From contig JAAYFR010000439.1 in the NCBI GenBank assembly GCA_012728155.1, forward strand, positions 1-7,224: DNA of 7,224 bases, read 5' to 3'. The DNA comes from Bacteroidales bacterium. GTDB taxonomy: Bacteria; Bacteroidota; Bacteroidia; Bacteroidales; Dysgonomonadaceae. Shown here one piece after another: positions 1 to 5,460 of the stretch. Within the stretch, counting starts at the first letter, position 1; each line of letters opens with the position of its first letter. The notes beneath the pieces were generated by a model that was not told the DNA's origin, ran no database searches, and saw nothing but the letters and a program-made list of their open reading frames with translations. Position numbers and translations under genes: made by a program.

Positions 1-209
1 CAGGTGACATGAGCCCGACGATTGTGGCCGGCGGTATGAAGGTGGCGTTGATTACTACCGTGGGTGGTTTGATCGTGGCTATTATCCTCCAGATCATTTA
101 CAACTACATCCTTTCCAAGATGGAAGGTATCCTGAACAAGATGGAAGATGCTTCCATTACTTTCTTGGATCAGGTGATCAAATATAACGTTAAATACAAA
201 AACTTGTAA
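1..209 (+). CDS. exbB: ExbB/TolQ/MotA family proton channel subunit, C-terminal part (5' end outside window)
   Basis: The reading frame is already open at the left edge (first full codon at base 3, Gly-Asp before the Met at 9), so this is the C-terminal end of a longer gene and the Met at 9 is not the likely start. About 68 residues are visible. The stretch SPTIVAGGMKVALITTVGG followed by a hydrophobic run is the typical last transmembrane helix of the ExbB/TolQ/MotA family. A charged amphipathic helix (KMEGILNKMEDA) and a basic tail follow. ExbB forms the inner membrane pentamer that, with ExbD, uses the proton gradient to drive TonB. The stop is 5 bases before the next gene, and two exbD genes follow, which supports an Exb role over a flagellar or Tol role. 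The family call is firm. The exact partner system is inferred from context. Confidence 0.92.
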   Translation, partial: GDMSPTIVAGGMKVALITTVGGLIVAIILQIIYNYILSKMEGILNKMEDASITFLDQVIKYNVKYKNL

Positions 210-214
210 TTATT

Positions 215-697
215 ATGGCTGTTACAAAAATAAGCAGAACTTCCAGATTTACCCTCTATATAGGAGTATTGATATCTCTTGTGGTGTTGGGGTTATTCTT
301 TCTGGGGGGACAGGCGTCAGAGCAGGAGAAGCTCGTTGCCGATATGAGCCAGCCTAAGTTTACCGATCTTCTATTGTACTGGATGTATGTGCTGTTGGTA
401 GTTACCGTTGTTGTGTGGGTGTTGTTTGTGATACTCTCCTCGGTAACGCAACTGAAAGAAAACCCGAAGAAAGCATTGGGTGGATTTCTGGCACTTCTTG
501 GTTTGGCAGCAATGCTGGTAATCACCTATGTGATAGGTGATGGAACCCTTTTGAATATTCCGGGATATGAAGGCAGTGACAATCGCCCGACGATGTTGAA
601 GATGACAGACATGTGGCTCTACAGTATGTATGTCATGTTTGTAGTGACAATATTGGCGATGATTATCTTACCATTTATCGGAGGGAGAAAAAAATAA
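215..697 (+). CDS. Small four-helix membrane protein of the exb operon, function unknown
   Basis: This 160-residue protein lies between exbB and exbD, starting 5 bases after the exbB stop with no Shine-Dalgarno sequence, so it is probably translated by coupling. Hydrophobic segments are at about residues 11-31, 52-76, 87-107 and 133-155, joined by two polar, probably extracytoplasmic, loops (about 32-50 and 108-131) and one short charged loop (77-86). The protein seems to be a tandem duplication of a two-helix unit: TDLLLYWMYVLLVVT (residues 50-64) matches TDMWLYSMYVMFVVT (131-145) at an offset of 81 residues. It has no enzyme motif and I do not recognise a named family. Proteins of this kind are, to my knowledge, found at this position in Bacteroidota exb clusters, so an accessory role in the ExbB/ExbD motor is a reasonable inference but is not shown by the sequence. 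Confidence 0.88.
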   Translation: MAVTKISRTSRFTLYIGVLISLVVLGLFFLGGQASEQEKLVADMSQPKFTDLLLYWMYVLLVVTVVVWVLFVILSSVTQLKENPKKALGGFLALLGLAAMLVITYVIGDGTLLNIPGYEGSDNRPTMLKMTDMWLYSMYVMFVVTILAMIILPFIGGRKK

Positions 698-736
698 TCG
701 ACCCGATCGAAGGTCAATTTAAAGAAAGGTTTTTAT

Positions 737-1372
737 ATGGCAAAGTCAAGTAGAAAAGTTCCGGGACTTAACGCAAGTTCAATGGCAGACGTCTCATTTC
801 TTTTGCTGACCTTTTTCCTACTTGTTTCGAACATGGATGTCGACTCGGGTTTGGCACGACGGCTTCCGCCGCCACCACAGACAGAGGATCTATCCTCCGT
901 GGATGTGCAACGCAGGAACCTGTTTGTCGTTCTGGTGAATTCCCAGAACGAGACCATGGCAGCAAACCAGCATGCTACCGAGTGGTATGCCAATGAGGCT
1001 GAGTTGAGAGGCGAAGCAGGTGGAAAAATGTCGCTGAAGGATAAGGTGAAGGAGTTTGTGTTGAACCCCTCCAACAGTGCAGATTTACCTGAATTGGAGG
1101 AGCAGGATTTCGGAGAGCCTATCGGATTTGTTCCGGTTACCGCAGCCCACGTGATCTCCATTCAAAACGATGCTACTACCAGTTATAAAGCATATATCGC
1201 TGTACAGAACGAGGTGGTAAAGGCATACAACGAATTGAGAAATGAGGGTGCGAAGAAGTATTTCAACAGCTCCTATGGGGAGTTGACGGAAGATCAACAG
1301 AAACAGATCCAGAATCTTTATCCTCAACGTATTTCTGAGGCAGAACCTAAAAATTATGGAGGAGGAGAATAG
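737..1372 (+). CDS. exbD: Biopolymer transport protein ExbD, long form (first of two)
   Basis: This 211-residue ExbD has a short basic cytoplasmic N-terminus, one transmembrane helix at about residues 16-34 (SMADVSFLLLTFFLLVSNM), and a periplasmic domain. Asp18 in the MADVSF motif is the membrane aspartate that in ExbD/TolR carries the proton. A proline run (LPPPP, 43-47) follows the helix, and NLFVVLVNSQNE (61-72) is the first strand of the periplasmic domain. The family is usually about 130-150 residues. The extra length lies in the periplasmic part, mostly a Glu/Asp/Pro-rich stretch at 110-135 and a region at 165-200. The start at 737 follows AAAGAAAGG by 7 bases, 39 bases after the previous stop. 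The protein ends in Gly-Gly-Gly-Glu, encoded by the ribosome binding site of the next gene. It should act with ExbB to energise TonB. Confidence 0.93.
   Translation: MAKSSRKVPGLNASSMADVSFLLLTFFLLVSNMDVDSGLARRLPPPPQTEDLSSVDVQRRNLFVVLVNSQNETMAANQHATEWYANEAELRGEAGGKMSLKDKVKEFVLNPSNSADLPELEEQDFGEPIGFVPVTAAHVISIQNDATTSYKAYIAVQNEVVKAYNELRNEGAKKYFNSSYGELTEDQQKQIQNLYPQRISEAEPKNYGGGE
1358..1367 (+). promoter_or_regulatory. Strong Shine-Dalgarno site for the second exbD, inside the end of the first
   Basis: GGAGGAGGAG lies 7 bases before the ATG at 1375 and is by far the best ribosome binding sequence in the window. Most other starts here have weak or no such sequence. It sits within the coding sequence of the upstream exbD, where it gives the Gly-Gly-Gly-Glu C-terminus, so it fixes the start of the second exbD and probably couples or boosts its translation. 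Confidence 0.75.
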
Positions 1373-1374
1373 AA

Positions 1375-1833
1375 ATGGGAAAATTTAATAAAAGTGGTAA
1401 GAGAGAGATGCCCGAAATGAATACGGCATCGATGCCTGACATCGTTTTCGCCATCCTGTTTTTCTTTATGGTGACAACGACCATGCGTTCTGAAACATTG
1501 ATGGTAAAAGTGCACATCCCTACTGCTTCCGAAGTGCAGAAGTTAGAGAAAAAGTCGCTGGTGACCTATATCAATATAGGTGCTCCGATGGATGCAAGAT
1601 TGGGAACCGGTACCCAAATGCAGTTGAACGACCGGTTCGCTCAAGTATCGGAAATCCAGGATTATATTGCACAGGAGAAGGCAAGTATGAGCGAGGCGGA
1701 CCAACCGCTGATGACGGTCTCCATCAAAGCAGATGAGGATACGCGCATGCAATACATTACAGATGTGAAGCAGGCGCTGAGACAAGCTTATGCATTGAAG
1801 ATAAGCTATTCGGCCCGAAAGGCAGAGATTTGA
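1375..1833 (+). CDS. exbD: Biopolymer transport protein ExbD, standard length (second of two)
   Basis: This 152-residue ExbD/TolR family protein has a basic N-terminus, one transmembrane helix at about residues 21-39 (PDIVFAILFFFMVTTTM) and a periplasmic domain ending in KISYSARKAE. Asp22 in the SMPDIVF motif is the conserved proton-carrying residue. The periplasmic part shows the usual strand-helix pattern (SLVTYINIGA near 55-64, MTVSIKADEDT near 115-125, then the YITDVKQALRQA helix). Length fits the family. It starts 2 bases after the stop of the first exbD, with a strong ribosome binding site, and is the last gene before a terminator. The two ExbD proteins differ clearly in sequence and size, so they may form a mixed ExbD pair at the ExbB pore and are not a recent duplication. 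The TonB partner is not encoded next to it. Confidence 0.94.
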   Translation: MGKFNKSGKREMPEMNTASMPDIVFAILFFFMVTTTMRSETLMVKVHIPTASEVQKLEKKSLVTYINIGAPMDARLGTGTQMQLNDRFAQVSEIQDYIAQEKASMSEADQPLMTVSIKADEDTRMQYITDVKQALRQAYALKISYSARKAEI

Positions 1834-1855
1834 TCATCTCAGAAAACGAGATAGT

Positions 1856-1894
1856 AAAAAAACCGGATTACTCCAAAGTAATCCGGTTTTTTTT
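1856..1894. terminator. Bidirectional rho-independent terminator between converging operons
   Basis: A perfect 10-bp stem, CCGGATTACT (1863-1872) with AGTAATCCGG (1877-1886), closes a CCAA loop. Seven A precede it (1856-1862) and eight T follow (1887-1894), so the hairpin has a U-tract on both strands. It lies 22 bases after the second exbD stop, and 65 bases beyond the stop of the last permease gene on the other strand. It can therefore end both converging transcripts. Confidence 0.93.
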
Positions 1895-1959
1895 GCCATA
1901 TCCATTCACTTATCACTTTCAGACACACAATTCATAGGATTGGATGGGTGTAGCAAGCT

Positions 1960-3171
1960 TTACGATCTCCCTCTGGTTCTAGTCACCAATTTATAGGCGA
2001 AGATGGTGGTCACAAAGTAGAAGGCTGTCTGTATCCAGAGAGCGATATATTCGAATCGTACCTGATCCAGTGCGGCCCCCATCGTGTTGATCTTAAAATA
2101 TCCCTGGATGCCGAAGGTGCTGGGGAAGAGCATGCTGAATATTTTCCAGAACCACGGCATATTGGATTGAGGCCATGAGATCCCACTCAGAAAGAGTAAT
2201 ACTACCGAGAAGAAGGGGAAGATGATCATGCTTGTCTCCCGATTGCGGATAAATACCGATATCAACATCGAAAAGAAGATGACCGACAAGAGGAATGGGG
2301 TGAAAAATCGAATTATATCCCACGGATTACCGATATGCGGCAGATGGAATATGCGCGGTATAGCCAGTAATATATAGGCGTTGATCACTATGTAGATAGT
2401 TAAATAAGTGAGTGCCTTGCCGAAAATGACAGGGAAGTACTTTCCCTTTTGACGGAAATGGGGGTCAATAATGGCCAGCTTCTCTTCGCGCAACGATCCG
2501 GTCAGCATGGTGATGCCGAAGAAGAGGGTCTGGTGAATGACCAAGACAAGTACCGCCGGAAGAAGGAAGCTGGCGAATCCCATCGACTCGTTGAACAGGA
2601 TATTCTTTTCGTAACGGAAGGGGGCTGTCGATATTTCGGCGCTTCTTCCGGTGATGCCGGCTGCGTTTATCCGTTCTATCTGGATATCCTTTCCCGTTTC
2701 GAGTATGCCGAGATTGGCTCCCAACATCATGGCGCGGTAATAGAGGAAACTGCTCATGTCGCAATAGATCGATACCGTGGCCTGTTCGTTGCGGTGGATC
2801 TTCCCGCTGTAATCTTTTGGAATATGGATTACACCATGTATCTTCTGCTTGTAGAACGGCTCTTTCACCTCTTCAAGGTTATTCAACTGATAGGTCACAC
2901 GTAGGGCGGGCGGAGCAGCCAGCCTCCTTACCAGCTCTCGCGACTCTCCACTTCGTGATTCGTCGATCACGGCGATGGGCATGTCGTATATGGTCTCGTT
3001 ACGGTAAATGGATGAATAGAGGATCGGATAGATCAGTGTCGCTCCAAGAAAAACGACAACCAGTCCGGAATCTTTCAGGATTATCCGGTATTCATCCAGC
3101 ATAATATAGATAACCCGTCGTATCTCATGTAAGAAACGGGAGAATATATTGGATCTATTGGAGTTGTTCAT
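1960..3171 (-). CDS. ABC-2 type transporter permease, second of a pair
   Basis: This 403-residue inner membrane permease has the ABC-2 layout: a first transmembrane helix at about 35-55, a large extracytoplasmic domain (about 56-198), and five further helices near 200-225, 247-271, 286-308, 312-334 and 373-394. The family signature is seen as LFLSGISWPQSNMPW (326-340), then a conserved LFPSTFGIQGYF (348-359). The MPIAVIDES segment (64-72) after the first helix is typical of the YhhJ/YbhR type linked to HlyD adaptors. The start overlaps the end of the first permease gene by 17 bases, which points to coupled translation and a heterodimer. It is the last gene of its operon. The substrate cannot be told from the sequence; drugs, lipids or other hydrophobic compounds are typical for relatives. 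It has no nucleotide-binding domain. Confidence 0.93.
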   Translation of the reverse strand: MNNSNRSNIFSRFLHEIRRVIYIMLDEYRIILKDSGLVVVFLGATLIYPILYSSIYRNETIYDMPIAVIDESRSGESRELVRRLAAPPALRVTYQLNNLEEVKEPFYKQKIHGVIHIPKDYSGKIHRNEQATVSIYCDMSSFLYYRAMMLGANLGILETGKDIQIERINAAGITGRSAEISTAPFRYEKNILFNESMGFASFLLPAVLVLVIHQTLFFGITMLTGSLREEKLAIIDPHFRQKGKYFPVIFGKALTYLTIYIVINAYILLAIPRIFHLPHIGNPWDIIRFFTPFLLSVIFFSMLISVFIRNRETSMIIFPFFSVVLLFLSGISWPQSNMPWFWKIFSMLFPSTFGIQGYFKINTMGAALDQVRFEYIALWIQTAFYFVTTIFAYKLVTRTRGRS

Positions 3172-4411
3172 TGAATATGCTGTTTTTTATTTCTTCTCTC
3201 TCATCTGTCAGGATGGTGTGTTTTAACCGGTTGTAGATCAGGATCGGCAAGAGTAAAAATGCCATCATCCCGGCGAAGTAGATCAGCGAATAGCGTATCT
3301 CTGCCCCATGTAACGCCTCATTGACATAGATCTTGAAGAAATAGCGGATGGGAAAAAACCAGGCGAAAATATGCGCTCCATGGGGCATCGCCTCTATCGG
3401 AAAGGTGAAACCGGCAAAGGAGAAACTCAATAGCCCGTAAAATACCCCCAAACTGATGGAGTCGCGCAGCCGCTGGAACAGGCCGATGATAAATATGCCG
3501 ATGGATTGATGGCTTACGACAAAAAGGAACATGGCAAGCGATAACCAGACAATGCTGCCGTTCATGGGAAAGCCCATCACTCCGTAGAGCAGGAATAATC
3601 CTATCAATCCCAATAAGGTGAAAAGGAGGGTGTGGGGTAGCACCTTGCCGGTAAGGGCTGCCATTATCGACTCATTACCCGTGGCGAGCCATTCCCGTGT
3701 GGTGTTTTGTTTCATCTCCACGCCGATAGCGTAAATGGTAAACATGATGATCAGCAATTGCAATACACCCGGTAGCAACACATTCGAGAGGTAGACACTG
3801 TAGTTGGTGTAGGGATTGCCGATCTGGTGCGTCTCTATAGCGATAGGCTGCAGGATAGGCATCAGGTTCTCCTCGCCCGTACCTCCCTTTGCCTGTAGCG
3901 ACTGTTGCAGGATAAAACCCGAGATCAGCTCGCTGATATAGGTCAGCTCCTTATAGGAGAGCGACCCCGCCACCAGGTAGGCATCGTTGACATAGAAGGA
4001 GAGCGACGGCTGCCGGTTGGCAAGCAAGTCGGCTTGGAATCCCGGGGGGATGTCGACAATGGCGTAAATCCTCCCCTTTTGCATCTCTTTGCGGGCTTCG
4101 GTGAAGGAGGCATACCTGCCGACGATTTCCATCTGGGGAGAGGCATCTATATTGCGTTCCAAGGTGCGCGACATCGATGAGTTGTCGCTATCGACAATGC
4201 CGATGGGAAGGCGCATAGGAAATCCTTCCGACATCATCGTCAGGAAGAAAAGATAGCTGAAGAGCATTGCGAATATCGGAGCGAGAAGATAGATGGGATG
4301 CGATAACATCCGTTTCCACTCCCTACGTGCCACATTCCTGGTCTGCTCTATGATTGATTTGGACATGTTGTTGCTTGTTGAATCCGGTGAATTATACTCA
4401 TTTCGCGCCAT
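3155..4411 (-). CDS. ABC-2 type transporter permease, first of a pair
   Basis: This 418-residue permease shares its plan with the next gene: helix 1 at about 38-60, an extracytoplasmic domain (about 61-205), and helices near 209-230, 258-280, 286-310, 318-337 and 375-393. LPIGIVDSDNSSMSRTL (68-84) follows helix 1, and FAGFTFPIEAMPHGAHIF (332-349) is the ABC-2 signature loop, followed by FFPIRYFFKIYVNEAL. The start is uncertain. The ATG at 4411 overlaps the adaptor gene by 14 bases but gives a 15-residue polar leader (Asn/Ser-rich). The ATG at 4366 (Met16) would begin with MSKSIIEQ, 31 bases after the adaptor stop, and gives a more typical N-terminus. Neither has a clear Shine-Dalgarno sequence. 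With its partner it should form the inner membrane part of the exporter. It has no ATPase domain. Confidence 0.92.
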   Translation of the reverse strand: MARNEYNSPDSTSNNMSKSIIEQTRNVARREWKRMLSHPIYLLAPIFAMLFSYLFFLTMMSEGFPMRLPIGIVDSDNSSMSRTLERNIDASPQMEIVGRYASFTEARKEMQKGRIYAIVDIPPGFQADLLANRQPSLSFYVNDAYLVAGSLSYKELTYISELISGFILQQSLQAKGGTGEENLMPILQPIAIETHQIGNPYTNYSVYLSNVLLPGVLQLLIIMFTIYAIGVEMKQNTTREWLATGNESIMAALTGKVLPHTLLFTLLGLIGLFLLYGVMGFPMNGSIVWLSLAMFLFVVSHQSIGIFIIGLFQRLRDSISLGVFYGLLSFSFAGFTFPIEAMPHGAHIFAWFFPIRYFFKIYVNEALHGAEIRYSLIYFAGMMAFLLLPILIYNRLKHTILTDEREEIKNSIFNEQLQ

Positions 4412-5402
4412 TCACCACCAACGCCGTCATGCCCGGACGGAGCTCCTTGATGGGCGCTACCGGTTTGGCACGAACTTCAAATGTTTTCAGGTCGAAATCA
4501 CCGGTGGTTTTTGTCGCCTTCCAGGTGGCAAACGAAGCCATCGCCTTTATGTAGTGCACCTGCAGTTTGGCCTCCTGGTTATTCAAGGCGGGAATCTTGA
4601 CGGTGATTATGGCACCTTGCTTCATCTCCTGGAGCAGATCTTCCCGTACGTTGAAACTGAACCAGATGTCATTCAAATCGATGATATTCATGATGGGGGC
4701 GCCGGTGCCGACCAACTCTCCCTGCTTGGGGAAGACCTCCGTTACCTCTCCCGAAATAGGAGCCACGAGGGTGATCTCTTTCATATAGGCCTCTACCTCT
4801 TGTACCGCTCCCTCTGCACGATTGACCATCGCCAGGGCGGCGGCTTTATCTTCCGCTTCGGCACCGTTTTTGGCCATCTCATATTGCGTCTTGGCAGCAG
4901 CAGACTGGGCTACTGCCGCCTGGTACTGTGCTTCGACCTCATCCCGCTTTTGGGCGGTGACCACCCCTTTTTCGAAAAGGCGCTCCACCCGGTCGTATGA
5001 TTTTTTGGCGATATCTACTCCCACCTCCGCCTTTTGCCACATCTCATAGGCACCCTGAATCACTTCGCTCCGTGCACCCTTTTGTGCTTTGCGGTCTTGT
5101 GCCAATGCCGCATTTTGAGCAGCCGTTGCTTGTGCCAGTTTCGCATAGATCTCGGGGCTGTCGATCAATACCAGGGTATCCCCCTTGTTCACCCACTCAC
5201 CCTCTTTTGCCAGAAACTGCTGAATGCGGCCGGCTACTTTTCCTGAGACCCGTACTTCGGTCGCCTCGGCGGATCCTTGAATCACAACCGGTTCCGGTTT
5301 GTAAATAATCCACCCGATCACAAAAAGTATGACCACTACAGCGATAACTCCGACCAATGCGATCCGCAGATTGCGTATGTTTCCTCTTTTCTCTTTTTCC
5401 AT
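4398..5402 (-). CDS. HlyD family periplasmic adaptor (membrane fusion protein)
   Basis: This 334-residue protein has a single N-terminal membrane anchor (about 14-34) and a periplasmic body. The first half of the lipoyl domain is at about 46-82 (VRVSGKVAGRIQQF, then EGEWVNKGDTLVLID). A long Ala/Gln/Glu-rich coiled-coil hairpin follows (about 83-207). The second lipoyl half (LVAPISGEV, then KQGELVGTGAPIMNI, to about 240) leads into a beta-barrel domain ending in LRPGMTALVV. This is the full order expected of YbhG/YhiI/EmrA-type adaptors, which link an inner membrane transporter to a TolC channel. It starts 58 bases after the TolC-family gene and overlaps the first permease gene, so it is in the same operon. 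Its length is normal, and no key segment is missing. Confidence 0.95.
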   Translation of the reverse strand: MEKEKRGNIRNLRIALVGVIAVVVILFVIGWIIYKPEPVVIQGSAEATEVRVSGKVAGRIQQFLAKEGEWVNKGDTLVLIDSPEIYAKLAQATAAQNAALAQDRKAQKGARSEVIQGAYEMWQKAEVGVDIAKKSYDRVERLFEKGVVTAQKRDEVEAQYQAAVAQSAAAKTQYEMAKNGAEAEDKAAALAMVNRAEGAVQEVEAYMKEITLVAPISGEVTEVFPKQGELVGTGAPIMNIIDLNDIWFSFNVREDLLQEMKQGAIITVKIPALNNQEAKLQVHYIKAMASFATWKATKTTGDFDLKTFEVRAKPVAPIKELRPGMTALVVNGAK

Positions 5403-5437
5403 CTCTGTTCTATCTTGTTTAATTATTGAATCATTAT

Positions 5438-5453
5438 TTCACCGACCGGTGAA
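5438..5453. repeat. Short inverted repeat in the tolC-hlyD gap
   Basis: TTCACCG (5438-5444) and CGGTGAA (5447-5453) form 7-bp perfect arms about a 2-base centre, in the 58-base gap between the TolC-family stop and the adaptor start. The centre is too short for an RNA hairpin with all pairs, and there is no U-tract, so it is not a terminator. It could be a protein-binding site or chance. Confidence 0.35.
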
Positions 5454-5460
5454 TCACTTC

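Noticed and set aside
9..209. Treating the Met at 9 as the start of a 66-residue small protein
   Set aside because: The frame is open to the window edge and the sequence matches only the C-terminal end of ExbB, so it is a truncated view of a longer gene.
733..1161. 142-codon open frame on the minus strand
   Set aside because: It is antisense to the long exbD gene, and its Ser/Thr/Cys-rich sequence matches no family.
215..1833. Gliding or type IX secretion motor genes (GldL/GldM-like) as an alternative reading of the small membrane protein and ExbD genes
   Set aside because: The proteins have clear ExbD features (single N-terminal helix with the conserved Asp, short periplasmic domain) and lack the size expected of GldM.
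1836..1852. Small hairpin ATCTC / GAGAT just after the second exbD
   Set aside because: A 5-bp stem with a 7-base loop and no U-tract is weak and likely chance; the strong terminator follows directly.
2449..2904. 151-codon open frame on the plus strand
   Set aside because: It is antisense to the second permease gene, with no family features and no ribosome binding site or operon context.
4293..5000. 235-codon open frame on the plus strand
   Set aside because: It lies opposite the well-supported adaptor and permease genes, has no recognisable domain, and its composition (Arg, Leu, Gly, His rich) is that of an antisense shadow.
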